DNA of 64,000 bases, from contig OZ014411.1 of NCBI GenBank assembly GCA_963965975.1, forward strand, positions 25,155,249 through 25,219,248, given 5' to 3'. The translations under genes and the position numbers were made by a program. Positions within the stretch are counted from its first letter, which is position 1, and each line of letters starts with the position of its first letter. Under the pieces are notes generated by a model. The model was not told the DNA's origin and made no database searches. It saw only the letters and a program-made list of their open reading frames with translations. Origin of the DNA: Xestospongia bergquistia. Its lineage: Eukaryota; Porifera; Demospongiae; Haplosclerida; Petrosiidae. Positions 11,272 to 23,225 of this stretch are shown here, piece by piece.

Positions 11272-12122
11272 TTATTTAGTACATACAACACAAGTAATAA
11301 CCCTATTATCGACATAGGGAGGACATGGTAGACCAGTACAAGTTCCTTTGACAAAAAAGAACAGAGCAACATTGATATTACTAGAACTACCATAAATAGA
11401 CTCAGCATCTTTATCAACACACTCATATACAGCATTCCTATTATGATCATATTTTTCAGTCATGAGGTAACCTACATATTCTACAGTCCATGATGTAGGA
11501 CAGACAGTTTTAGCTGGTATCATTAGTTGAACAACTTTAGTAGAAGTATAACATACAGCACAAGGAACATTATGTTCATGTTTAGAAGAAAATATGTTGT
11601 TTACAAATTCATATTCAACTCCATACAAATAGGACTCTGCTGGTGGATTTGCAGTACTCATGTAATCAGGAACTTTAGGTAGACAGATATAATTAGCACC
11701 TCCACCACTGTGAGAGTAATGACTACCACCAGCTATTCCTTCATAAAGCAGCTGTGCTCCTGTGTTATTAGGACAAGACTTTCTACCCCATCGTGTGTAG
11801 ACTACACCACCATTTTTCGGTCCAGGTGGTCCTTGTTTACCACGATCTCCTTTGTCTCCTTTATCACCTTTGTCTCCTTTCTCACCATCTCTCCCAGGTA
11901 AGCCATCACGTCCATCTCGACCTCGTAAGATCTGTAGATAAGGATGTTTTAGAGAACAGTCAGTAGTGTTGGAGTCATGTGCATTTCGTTTCACCACAAC
12001 ATTATTAGAAGAATCTGAAATAAGATCAATAATGCTGTAACTTGATGTTATGATATCATACCTTTAGAAGACTGCATTAGATGAACAAGCAGAAGAAGTA
12101 AGAAGACTTGTAGAAGTTTCAT
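11272..12122 (-). CDS. Short-chain collagen C4-like, copy 2 (intact)
   Basis: Exons 12062-12122 and 11272-12014, 47-nt intron, 267 aa. Homologue of the sponge short-chain (spongin-type) collagen C4 described from Ephydatia muelleri; expected in the extracellular matrix. Layout: signal peptide 1-20; linker with an N-linked site (NTT) and one Cys; 12 Gly-X-Y triplets at about 52-87 (GRD, GDK and GPP types); then a C-terminal non-collagenous domain from VVYTRWGRKSC to ITCVVCTK with 10 Cys. The domain matches the C4 C-terminus in TRWGRKSCPNNTG, YLYG.EY, HNVPCAVCY, CPTSWT and GLPCPPY. Variable positions here: NPPAESYLYGVEYEFVN and MTEKYDHNRN. The start is the ATG giving the signal peptide; GTG at 11997 is internal. 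The helix is very short for a collagen. Confidence 0.93.
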
Positions 12123-12214
12123 CTTGTTATTATTATATATGATGAGAGATCAGTATGTCAGAAATGTAAGTCAATCCTTTTTGACTTTTGCAAATTTCTT
12201 ACTACATTTCAGAA

Positions 12215-12222
12215 CTTTTATA
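12215..12222 (-). promoter_or_regulatory. TATA box of collagen copy 2
   Basis: Minus-strand TATAAAAG, 93 nt upstream of the ATG at 12122. Confidence 0.6.
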
Positions 12223-13371
12223 GCCACAGTCAAATTCTACATTTTAATATATGGTATTTAAGTAATGTTTATACAATAACATTGACTATAAGTGTTAAAT
12301 GATTAAGGCAGGAAATGGTTGACACTGATAATTCAATGTTTTAGTTAATTGGTGTACTAGTAGTGTGGATCCTTTTCATTCCTAAACTTAAGCTAAATGT
12401 TGGTGCTAATGAATATAATTATTATATTATATAAGTTCTTTTGATGATAACTATATATAAGACACATCTATTATAAATTATGTACTAATATTATAGAAGT
12501 TACACCAAGAAGGACCATGTACTTGTTACTATAGAAACAACTCACTTCTATAAAGCATTGTCTCAAGTTGGTACAGACTTCTGAATGATGACACTTATAC
12601 TACCTAAGAGAACTCGTAAAGAACTTAAAGTAAGTAGTCTTGTGTATATATTAATGGTGATACTGAACCAAGCAATGTAGTGATCAATATATGATATTCT
12701 CATATAACATAATGTTGAATGTTACAAAATCAATTTTTATGATGAAGTTAGGTTTAAGCGTACTCACTTGCACTTTGTCATTATGTAATATGTTGACTGA
12801 GTACCCTAGAAAGTGTCTATTATAAATAACATTACTAACATGTTGAGAGGTGACTACATTTTTAACATTATATTTTTAAAAACTAACTAGGAAACAAACA
12901 GACTTGATAGCATTGTCCCAATAATAATTTTAAAAATACCCAATAAGAATTAAAAGGGATAGTGAGTATGTACATAAATACTTGTAATGTATAGTTTCTA
13001 GAAATCATTATAGTCAATTAAATGTCTTAGTACAGACTGCAGTCTCTACTCTCTACTAATCACAACATCTGTCAACACACTCACATGGTATGAAGGTTCA
13101 ATTCATTTTTAGTCTATGTAGTTGTATTAATTAATCTGTTGACAAAGTCACTCATTGAATTAACTTTGTTCATTCGCTATCATAAGTGGGGGATTAGTAT
13201 GAACAAAAGTTCTTGGACTTTGACTGGAAAATTTAGTTAAGTTGAGTATACAGACTTATGTCTTCATGTAGCAATGACAACTATCTCTATTCACTTCATA
13301 GACATAATGATAGGAAGAGTGAACCCTAGCCTATTGACAATGTCTACACAACATGTGTGGTAATATTGACC
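12223..13371 (+). pseudogene. BDP1-like fragment D (SANT part 2 only) and spacer
   Basis: One recognisable exon, 12535-12629, with correct splice sites but an in-frame TGA (GACTTCTGAATG where the intact copy has GACTTCACATTG). No other BDP1 exon is present before the next collagen fragment. The surrounding spacer is nearly identical to 23226-24373, including the same TGA, so the two blocks share a recent origin. Confidence 0.75.
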
Positions 13372-13664
13372 ATTTTTTGGTCCAGGTGGTCCTTGTTTAC
13401 CACAATCTCCTTTGTCTCCTTTCACACACTCGCTTCCAGGTAAACCATCACGTCCATCTCGACCTCATAAGATTTGTAGATAAGGATGCTTTAGAGTGCA
13501 GTCAGTAGTATTGGAGTCATGTGCATTTCATTTCACCACAACATTATTAGAAGAATCTGAAATAAGATCAATAATGCTGTAACTTGATGTTATGATATCA
13601 TACCTTTAGAAGACTGCATTAGATGAACAAGCAGAAATATCAAGAAGACTTGCACAAGTTTCAT
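13372..13664 (-). pseudogene. Collagen C4-like 5' fragment F1
   Basis: Signal-peptide exon (ATG at 13664), intron, linker and a shortened Gly-X-Y stretch remain; the C-terminal domain is gone and BDP1-intron-type sequence follows. The linker has CGA changed to TGA (CATAAGAT on the plus strand), and the TATA box upstream has decayed (ACTATCAG). The block from about 13299 is duplicated at 31437-31810. Confidence 0.85.
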
Positions 13665-14103
13665 CTTGTTATTATTATATATGATGACAAATCAGTATGT
13701 CAGAAATGTAAGTCAATCTTTCTTGACTTACATTTCTGGTATGTTTCAGAACTATCAGAGTCACAGTAACAGGGAGGTTAATTTGATGTGATAATTTACT
13801 AAATGTACATGTCATATCAATAACTTTAACACAACTTTCAAATGTCTAAGCATGGACTGCAGTGTCAATAGCAATATTATAAAGTTATTCAACTTTCCTA
13901 AAATAACAATACCCACTTCAAGTGATCTAATGTATTTAATGAGTGAATGATTGTATTGAATAGATGAATGAATAGATGGATCAGTGGATTTGATAAATGG
14001 AGAACAGATGAATACATGGTCAGACAGTCAGGTAAACAAACAGGTAGAGGAATATACAGGTTGTGGGAATGTATATAATTCCTTTGTAGTTACTTTTCCT
14101 TAG
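13665..14103. other. Spacer
   Basis: Array spacer with the GATGAATGAATAGATGGATC and GGTAGAGGAATATACAGG blocks that precede the BDP1 linker exon elsewhere. No gene seen. Confidence 0.5.
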
Positions 14104-15524
14104 TTCACTATACCAGTCAATGGAGGTAGGAGAGGTAGAAGATGAAGGTAGAATTGTACCACAGTTAAAAATTGGAGCTGATGGTAGTATACAACTTGAT
14201 GAAGCAAGGAACATGTACATGTATATAACATCTATAATATAATATAATTACTATATTGTTTATCATATTTTATAGTATGTTACTGGAAACTACACAGACA
14301 CCTCTTCAGAATATCAGGTATCATATAAATGTAGAAGAAGTATCACTTCTCAAATTGTTATATATCAAACTTGTACAAGGAATCCTCACTTGTATGCATC
14401 TGCTCAATTCAAAAGTTAGTATGTCTTGAGCTGGCTTACTCTGTTTAGTTACATTTTGAATTTTGTTATTCCATGATGGTTATATCTTAAGAATGTCTTT
14501 AAATGTTCTTTAGTAATGTTAATGTACATATAATACATATTATATGTACATATAATTATGTATGTACATTTTAGTTCATAATAGTCTCTTCTGTCTAGTG
14601 ACACAATTACTGAAGAAGGAACAGAGTATACAATGTCTACATCATTTAGAGAGAGGCACAAAATTAAGAAACGGACCAAAGATGGTGAGGTCTTAGAGTT
14701 GTACATAAAGATATCAACCTTGATATATATGGCTTCTTCAGTATTGTTTATATAATAGCATTGACTATAAGTGTTTAAGACAGGAAATTGTTGATACTGA
14801 TGATTCAATGTTTTGATTAATTAGTGTACTAGTAGTATGGATCCTTTTTATTACTAAACTTTAAACTAAATATTGGTGTTAATGAACCACTTTATAAGTT
14901 GTTTTGATGATAACTATATATAAGATACATCTATTCTAATATAAATTATATACTAATATTATTATATATACTTGTTGCTATAGAAACAACTCAGTTCTAT
15001 AAAGCATTGTCTCAAGTTGGTACAGATTTCACAATGATAACACTAATACTACCTAAGAGAACTCGAAAAGAACTCAAAGTAAATAATCTTGTGTATATAT
15101 TCATAAATGATATTATGGTTGTACTGGATCAAGTAATGTAATGATTAACACTGTACTCTCATATAACATAATCTTGAATTTTACAAAATCACTATTTTTT
15201 ATGATGAAGTTAGGTTTAACTGTACTCACTTGCACTTTGTAATATGTTGAGTACCCATCACTTTTAGGATTATATTACACAAAGGTTTCTCTGTATCCAT
15301 GGTTACACAAGCAATTTGTACCATAAAATAATATTTCATTAAATATATCATGACATGTATTTATTACTCTTTGTCAAAGATAATGACTCACTGTGATTAT
15401 AACAGTTTATGTTTCTGTTTAGAACAAATTCAAGAAAGAAGAAAATAATAATCCACTAAGAATATCTACTGCTTTAGAGAAACTGTGTACTACACCACTA
15501 AAGACAGCTTTAACATCATCTTAA
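14104..15524 (+). pseudogene. BDP1-like fragment E (all five 3' exons)
   Basis: Exons 14104-14208, 14276-14317, 14599-14684, 14984-15078 and 15423-15524 all keep their frame. This is the best preserved partial copy: the AG acceptor before 14104 is present and the last intron has been shortened to about 340 nt. Against function: the 5' exons are absent, the donor after 14208 is GAACATG instead of GTACATG, and the SANT tryptophan (KKWTKD) is KKRTKD (TGG to CGG). Transcribed or not, it cannot make the N-terminal part. Confidence 0.78.
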
Positions 15525-15996
15525 TTTGTAACATGATAACTTGATTAATTCAACATATATTACTTTTTATATTTAATAAATACTTCATTAAATCATTACT
15601 AATCAAACCACCTTTGTATCTCTATTTTGAACTGTTAACCAACCTCACTCTCTCTCTCTCTCTCTCTCTTGATATGGTAAAATCAAGAGATATTGGCTGC
15701 ACAAGACTAATTCACAGCCTTTGGTTGCTTTAATAGTAAAATGATAATGTGAACAGCAAGATAAATATCATTAATACACAATGATTATTAATTATAATGA
15801 TCAGATTAATTAATTTTGTGAAAGATCAATTCACTGACTTTTATGAAATGTTTTTATTATAAACCATTGTTAACAAGAAAATTATTGTTTAACCGATAGA
15901 ATTTACAAATCAATTCTAATGTTAATAAATTGGGTGGACATTACATAACTCAACTACTCATGATCATTTCATATAACAATACAGAATGAAAAAACA
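15525..15996. other. Convergent gap with CT tract and short hairpin
   Basis: (CT)n at about 15646-15670 followed by TCTCTTGA ... TCAAGAGA, an 8-bp stem. The rest is the usual AT-rich spacer with a probable minus-strand poly(A) signal. Confidence 0.5.
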
Positions 15997-16848
15997 TTAT
16001 TTAGTACATACAACACAAGTAATAACCCTATTATTGACATAGGGAGGACATGGAAGACCAGTACAAGTTCCTTGGACAAAATAGAACAGAGCACCATTGA
16101 TATTGCCAGAACTACCATAAATAGACTCAGCATCTTTATCAACACACTCATATACAGCATTCCTCTTATGATTATAATAGTCAGTCATGAGGTAACCTAC
16201 ATATTCTACAGTCCATGATGTAGGACAGACAGTTTTAGCTGGTATCATTAGTTGAACAATTTTAGTAGAAGTATAACATACAGCACAAGGAACATTATGA
16301 TCATGTTTAGAGGGAAATATGTTGTTTACATCTTAAATATTCAGCTCCATACAAATAGTCCTGATTTGGTGGATTGGCAGTACTCATGTAATCAGGAACT
16401 TTAGGCAAACAGAGATAGTTAGCACCTCCACCACTGTGAGTGTAATGACTACCTCCAGCTATTCCTTCATAAAGTAGCTGTACTCCTGTATTATTAGGAC
16501 AAGACTTTCTACCCCATCGTATGTAGACTACACCACCATTATTTGGTCCAGGTGGTCCTTGTTTGCCACGATCTCCTTTGTCTCCTTTATCACCTTTGTC
16601 TCCTTTTACACCATCTCTCCCAGGTAAGCCATCACGTCCATCTCGACCTCGTAAGATCTGTAGATAAGGATGTTTTAGAGTACAGTCAGTAGTGTTGGAG
16701 TCATGTGCATTTCGTTTCACCACAGCATTATTAGAAGAATCTGAAATAAGATCAATAATGCTGTAACTTGATGTTATGATATCATACCTTTAGAAGACTG
16801 CATTAGATGAACAAACAGAAGAAGCAAGAAGACTTGTAAAAGTTTCAT
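15997..16848 (-). pseudogene. Short-chain collagen C4-like, copy 3 (single frameshift)
   Basis: Exons 16788-16848 and 15997-16740 align with the intact copies over the whole length. One extra base near 16335 (CATCTTAAATATTC where other copies read CATCTTGATATTC) shifts the frame just after YLYGAEY, so translation would end at about residue 164. Downstream of this the sequence of the C-terminal domain is intact to ITCVVCTK. Splice sites and TATA box (16909-16916) are kept. It is a very young pseudogene, a sequencing error, or an allele; the surrounding homopolymer A run makes an error possible. Confidence 0.8.
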
Positions 16849-16908
16849 GTTGTTGAAATTTAAGTCAATCCTTATTGACTTTTGCAAATTTCTTACTACA
16901 TTTCGGTA

Positions 16909-16916
16909 CTTTTATA
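16909..16916 (-). promoter_or_regulatory. TATA box of collagen copy 3
   Basis: Minus-strand TATAAAAG, 61 nt upstream of the ATG at 16848. Confidence 0.55.
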
Positions 16917-17209
16917 GTCACAGTCAACTATTTCATTTTAATATATGGTATTTAAGTAATGATTACACAATAAATATCATTGACTATAAGTGTTAAATGA
17001 TTAAGGCAGGAAATGATTGATACTGATAATTCAATGTTTTAGTTAATTAGTGTACTAGTAGTGTGGATCCTTTTTACTACTAAACTTTAAACTAAAAATC
17101 GGTGCTAATAAACCACTTTATAAGTTGTTTTGATGATAACTGTATATAAGACACATTTATTCTAACATAAATTATGCACTAATATTATTATCTGTACTTG
17201 TTACTATAG

Positions 17210-18829
17210 AAACAACTCAGTTCTATAAAGCAATGTCTCAAGTTGGTACAGACTTCACAATAATGACACCAATACTATCTAAGAGAACTCGTAAAGTAAA
17301 TAATCTTGTGTATATATTAATAAATGATATGGTTATACTGAACCAAGTAATGTAATGATCAATACTGTACTCTCATATAACATTATGTTGAATTTACCAG
17401 ATCAATATTTTTATGATGAAGTTAGGTTTAAGTGGACTCACTTGCACTTTGTCATAATGTAATATGTTACTGAGCACCCTAGAAAGTGTCTATTATAAAT
17501 AACATTACTAACATTCTGAGAGGTGACTATATTTTTAACATTATATTTTGATGACATAACTTGGTAACAAACAGACTTGATTGTATTGTCCCTATAATCA
17601 TTTTTTAAAAATATCCATAAAAGGGATAGTTCATATGTACATGAATACTGGTACTGTATAGTTTCTAGAAGTCACTATAGTCAATCATATGTCTTAGTAC
17701 AGACAGCAGTCTCTACTAATCACAATATCTGTCAATATGATACTAATGTTCAGTTAATGGTCTATGTAGTTGTAGTAATTAATCTGTTGACAAAGTCACT
17801 AATTGAATTAACCTTGTCTATTCACTATCATAACTGGGGAATGACTATGAATGAAAGTTCTTGGACTTTGACTGGAAAATTTATCTAAGTTTAGTATACA
17901 GACTTATATCATCATGTAGCAATGACAACTGTGTATTCATGTCATAGACATAATGGCAGCTAGAGTCAACCCTAGCCTATTGACAATGTCTACACAACAT
18001 GTGTGGTAATATTAATTTTTCAACACACAATGACATGCTACCTTAAGGAACTGTTGACATGGTGCTTGTGTTAAAAATTACAAACAAGATGGAATCATAC
18101 ATGAGTCAATATTATAATTATTAACCAAAATATACAGCTCTGTCACTACCATTGCTGCCATCTTGTTCATAATTTCTAATATAGGTACCAAATTGGTCAA
18201 TTCCTGTTTAATATTAATGTCCTTGCAAATATATACTGTTGCCAATGTCTTATTTATTAGAGTGGAAGTAAGTTAAACAATCCAGTGTCTTTGCAATCTA
18301 GTAAAGCAATAAAATTTTAACTATTTGAGCCTTGTAACTAGAGAAAGAACACCAGATGCTTCAATAGTCTATGACTACACAGAGTTACTTCATCTTTGTT
18401 ACCCAGTGATTTACTAATTTCATTCTAATATTATATTATATTAATAGATACCACCTCTTTCACTCTAACACTTAATTTATATTACATTTGAATGTTACTA
18501 TTACTTCATTTCAAAGAAACAAAGATCCAAATCTATGTTTGTAACTAATTAAATTATATAAAGCAAGTTAAAGTAGTCTAACAACATATTGATACACAAC
18601 ATTTGTATTTACTAACATATAATGATGAAATTTGTGCGTCTAAATTTCCTAAATTCACTTTTATATACATCACTTTGGGGATTATATTACACAAACGTTT
18701 CTCTGTATCCATGGTTACACAAACAATTTGTGTTTGCCAAATTGTGGTTATGAGAAACCATCTAATCTATCCCATTAAATATCAGGACATATATTTATTA
18801 CTCTTTGTCAAAGATAATGACTCACTTAT
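17210..18829 (+). pseudogene. BDP1-like fragment F (SANT part 2 and intron only)
   Basis: Exon 17210-17295 lacks the last three codons (GAACTTAAA) in frame but has a donor (GTAAAT). It is followed by about 1.5 kb of the usual last-intron sequence. The terminal exon is missing: at about 18829 the intron runs directly into the middle of collagen copy 4, the mark of a deletion of about 800 bp. Confidence 0.75.
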
Positions 18830-19481
18830 GATCATAATAGCTAGTCATGAGGTAAACTTTATATTCTATTTAGTGGTATCATTAGTTGAACAACTTTTGT
18901 AGAAGTATAACATACAGCACAAGGAACATTGTGATCAAATTTAGAAGGAAATATGTTGTTTACCTCTTGATATTCAGCTCCATACAAATAGGACTGTGTT
19001 GCTGGATTGGCAGTACTCATGTCATCAGGAACTTTAGGTAGACAGATATAATTAGCACCTCCACCACTGTGAGTGTAATGACTACCACCAGCTATTCCTT
19101 CATAAAGCAGCTGTGCTCCTGTGTTATTAGGACAAGACTTTCTACCCCATCATGTGTAGACTACACCACCATTTTTCAGTCCAGGTGGTCCTTGTTCACC
19201 ATGATCTCCTTTGTCTCCTTTATCACCTTTGTCTCCTTTCACACCATCTCTCCCAGGTAAACCATCACGTCCATCTCGACCTCGTAAGATCTGTAGATAA
19301 GGATGTTTTAGAGTACAGTCAGTAGTGTTGGAGTCATGTGCATTTCGTTTCACCACAGCATTATTAGAAGAGTCTGAAATAAGATCAATAATGTTGTAAC
19401 TTGATGTTATGATATCATACCTTTAGAAGACTGCATTAGATGAACAAGCTGAAGAAGTAAGAAGACTTGTAGAAGTTTCAT
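18830..19481 (-). pseudogene. Short-chain collagen C4-like, copy 4 (truncated)
   Basis: Exon 1 at 19421-19481 and exon 2 from 19373 downwards. The last third of the C-terminal domain has been removed: near 18830 collagen sequence (TTATGATCATAATAGCTAGTCATGAGG) is fused to BDP1 intron sequence (AGATAATGACTCAC), and a further stretch coding for the CPTSWTVEY region is missing near 18870. There is also a TGA in place of the CGA arginine codon of TRWGRK (19147-19149). The promoter box at 19574-19581 survives. Confidence 0.85.
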
Positions 19482-19573
19482 CTTGTTATTATTATATATG
19501 ATGAGAAATCAGTATGTCAGAAATATAAGTCAATCCTTTTTGACTTTTGCAAATTTCTTACTTCATTTCAGAA

Positions 19574-19581
19574 CTTTTATA
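19574..19581 (-). promoter_or_regulatory. TATA box of collagen copy 4
   Basis: Minus-strand TATAAAAG, 93 nt upstream of the ATG at 19481. Confidence 0.5.
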
Positions 19582-19712
19582 GTCACAGTAAACTTCTAAA
19601 TTTAATACATGGTATTTAAGTATTGTTTATATAATAACATTGACTATAAGTGTTAAATGATTAAGGCAGGAAATGGTTGACACTGATAATTCAATGTTTT
19701 AGTTAATTGGTG

Positions 19713-19892
19713 AACTGAGTTGTTTCTATAGTAACAAGTACAGACTATTATATTAGTACATAATTTATATATTAGAATAGATGCATCTTATATATAATTA
19801 TCATCAAAACAACTTATATAATGTTATAATGGTTCATTAACACCAACATTTAATTTAAAGTTTAGCAATAAAAAGGATCCATACTACTAGTA
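19713..19892. other. 180-bp micro-inversion
   Basis: Reverse-complementing 19713-19892 restores the sequence seen in every other unit: GGTG then TACTAGTAGTATGGATCC ... ACTATAGAAACAACTCAGTT then CTATAAAGCATTG. The breakpoints are clean to the base, with no inserted sequence. Confidence 0.85.
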
Positions 19893-21784
19893 CTATAAAG
19901 CATTGTCTCAAGTTGGTACAGACTTCACAATGATGACACTTATACTACTTAAGAGAACTTGCAAAGAACTTAAAGTAAGTAGTCTTGTGTATATATGCAC
20001 ATACACGTGTATATATATTCATAAATGATATGGTTATACTGAACCAAGCAATGTAGTGATCAATATATGATACTCTCATATAAAATAATGTTGAATTTTA
20101 CAAAATCAATTTTTATGATGAAGTTAGGTTTAAGTCTAGTCACTTGCACTTTGTCATTATGTAATATGTTGAATGAGTACTCTGCGAAGTGTCTATTATA
20201 AATAAATATTACTAACATTCTGAGAGGTGACTACATCTTTAACACTATATTTTGATGACATAACTAGGAAACAAACAGACTTGATTGTATTGTCCCTATA
20301 ATAATTTTTTTTAAAATATCCAACAAGAATTAAAAGGGATAGTTCATATGTACATAAATACTGGTACTGTATAGTTTCACTATAGTCAATCAAATGTCTT
20401 AGTACAGGCTGCAGTCTCTACTAATCATAATATCTGTCAATATACACACATGATACAAAGGTTCAGTCAGTGGTCTATGTAGTTGTAGTAATTAATCTGT
20501 TGACAAAGTCACTAATTGAAATAACCTTGTCTATTCACCATTGTAACTGGGAAATGACTATGAATGAAAGTTCTTGGATTTTGACTGGAAAATTTATCTA
20601 AGTTTAGTATACAGACTTATATCATCATTTAGCAATGACAACTGTGTATTCATGTCATAGACATAATGGCAACAAGAGTCAACCCTAGCCTATTGACAAT
20701 GTCTACACAACATGTGTGGTAATATTGATTTTCCACACACAATGACTTTCTAACTTAAAGAATTGTTGACGTGGGTGCCTGTGTTAGAAATTACAAACAA
20801 GATGGAATCATACATGATTCACAAGTTATAACCATTAACCATAAAACACAGCTCTGTCATTACCATTACTGCCATCTTGTTCATAATTTCTAACATAGGT
20901 ACTCCATTGGTCAATTCCTGTTCCAATATTAAACACCCTTTGTCCTTGCAATTATTTTTTGCCAATGTCTTATTTATTAGAGTGGAAGTAAACTAAACCT
21001 TCCATTCTCTTTGTAATCCAGTACAGCAATAACATTTTAACTATTTGAGCCTTGTAACTAGAGAAAGAACACCAGATGCTTCAATAGTCTATGACTACAC
21101 AGAGTTACTTCATCTTTATTACCCAGTGATTTACTAATTTCATTCTAATATTATATTATATTAATAGATACCACCCCTTTCACGCTGATGCTTAATTTAT
21201 ATTACATTTGAATGTTACTATTACTTCATTTCAAAGAAACAAAGATCCAAATCTATCTTTGTAATTAGTTGTATCATTTGTTTTATATGAAGTAAGTTAA
21301 AGTAGTTCAACAACACATTGATACACAACATTTGTATTTACTAAACATATAATTATGAAATATCAACCTACAGTGATGATTATACATCTTTCTTGACTCA
21401 AATGTTACCTCTAGAAATGGTCAATAAATCAGAAAGCTCTTTAAATCTGAAAAAACGTTTCTGTGTTTAAATTTCCTAAATTCACTTTTATATTCATCAC
21501 TTTGGGGACTATATTACACAATAGTTTCTCTGTATCCATGGTTACACAAGGAATTTGTGTTGCAAAATTTGTGGCTATAAGAAACCATCTGATGATATCC
21601 CATTAAATATCATGACATGTATTTATTACTCTTTGTCAAAGATAATAACTCACTGATTATAACAGTTTATGTTTCTGTTTAGAACAAATTCAAGAAAGAA
21701 GAAAAGAATAATCCACTAAGAATATCTACTGCTTTAGAGAAACTGTGTACTACACCACTAAAGACAGCTTTAACATCATCTTAA
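19713..21784 (+). pseudogene. BDP1-like fragment G with a local inversion
   Basis: The start of the SANT part 2 exon and its upstream intron (19713-19892) are inverted, so the acceptor and the first 14 bases (AAACAACTCAGTT) lie on the minus strand. The remaining exon 19893-19974 continues in the normal direction to a good donor. After about 1.7 kb of intron comes an intact terminal exon, 21683-21784. It cannot splice as the intact copy does. Confidence 0.8.
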
Positions 21785-22274
21785 TTTGTAACGTGATAAC
21801 TTGATTAATTCAACATGTATTGCATTTTATATTTAACAAATACTTCATTAAATTATTACTAATCAAACCACCTTTGTACCTCTATTTTGAACTGTTAACC
21901 AACCTCACTCTCTCTCTCTCTCTTTCTCTCTTGATATGATAAAATCAAGAGAGACTAGCTGCACAAGACTAATTCATAGCCTTTGGTTGCTTAATAGTAA
22001 AATGATAATGTTAGCATTCAAGATAAATATCATTAAAACACAATGATTATTAATTTATAATGATGAGATTAATTAATTTTGTGAAAGATCTATTCTCTGA
22101 CATGTATGAAATTATTTTCAGTTTTATTATAAAATGTTGTTAACAAGAAAATCATCAAAAATTATTATTGTTTACCTGATAGACTTTACAAATCAATTTA
22201 TAATGTTAATAAATTGGGTGGACATTACATGACTCAACTACTCATTTTATATAACAATACAGAATGAAAAAAAA
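21785..22274. other. Convergent gap with hairpin
   Basis: CT-rich tract (about 21907-21930) running into a 10-bp stem at 21925-21934 and 21945-21954 with a 10-nt loop; then AT-rich spacer. Confidence 0.55.
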
Positions 22275-23125
22275 TTATTTAGTACATACAACACAAGTAA
22301 TAACCCTATTATTGACATAGGGAGGACATGGTAGACCAGTACAAGTTCCTTTGACAAAATAGAACAGAGCACCATTGATATCACCAGAACTACCATCAAT
22401 AGACTCAGCATCTTTATCAACACACTCATATACAGCATTCCACTTATGATCATAATAGTCAGCCATGAGGTAACCTACATATTCTACAGTCCATGATGTA
22501 GGACAGACAGTTTTAGCTGGTATCATTAGTTGAACAACTTTAGTAGAAGTATAACATACAGCACAAGGAACATTATGATCATGTTTAAAAGGAAATATGT
22601 TGTTTACATCTTGATATTCAGCTCCATACAAATAGGACTGTGCTGTTGGATTTGCAGTACTCAAGTAATCAGGAACTTTAGGTAGACAGATATAATTAGC
22701 ACCTCCACCACTGTGAGTGTAATGACTACCACCAGCTATTCCTTCATAAAGTAGCTGTGCTCCTGTGTTATAATTACAAGACTTTCTACCCCATCGTGTA
22801 TAGACTACACCACCTTTTTTTGGTCCAGGTGGTCCTTGTTTACCACGATCTCCTTTGTCTCCTTTATCACCTTTGTCTCCTTTCACACCATCTCTCCCAG
22901 GTAAACCATCACGTCCATCTCGACCTCGTAAGATCTGTAGATAAGGATGTTTTAGAGTACAGTCAGTAGTGTTGGAGTCATGTGCATTTCGTTTCACCAC
23001 AACATTCTTAGAAGAATCTGAAATAAGATCAATAATGTTGTAACTTGATGTTATGATATCATACCTTTAGAAGACTGCATTAGATGAACAAGCTGAAGAA
23101 GTAAGAAGACTTGTAGAAGTTTCAT
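22275..23125 (-). CDS. Short-chain collagen C4-like, copy 5 (intact)
   Basis: Exons 23065-23125 and 22275-23017, 267 aa, same domain order as copy 2. Differences that stand out: the signal peptide core has LLQLVHL where others have LLLVHL; the segment after TRWGRKSC reads NYNTGAQ, losing the NNT glycosylation site; GPKKGG replaces GPKNGG at the end of the helix; the variable patches are NPTAQSYLYGAEYQDVN with FKHDHN, and MADYYDHKWN. All 10 C-terminal-domain Cys are present. The spacer behind it is almost the same as that behind copy 2. Confidence 0.93.
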
Positions 23126-23217
23126 CTTGTTATTATAATATATGATGAGAAATCAGTATGTCAGAAATATAAGTCAATCCTTTTTGACTTTTGCAAATTT
23201 CTTACTTCATTTCAGAA

Positions 23218-23225
23218 CTTTTATA
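23218..23225 (-). promoter_or_regulatory. TATA box of collagen copy 5
   Basis: Minus-strand TATAAAAG, 93 nt upstream of the ATG at 23125. Confidence 0.6.

Noticed and set aside
11710-11901. Plus-strand frame of 63 aa opposite the collagen helix, repeated in several units
   Set aside because: It is the antisense of the Gly-X-Y and linker coding sequence; it recurs only because collagen is duplicated.
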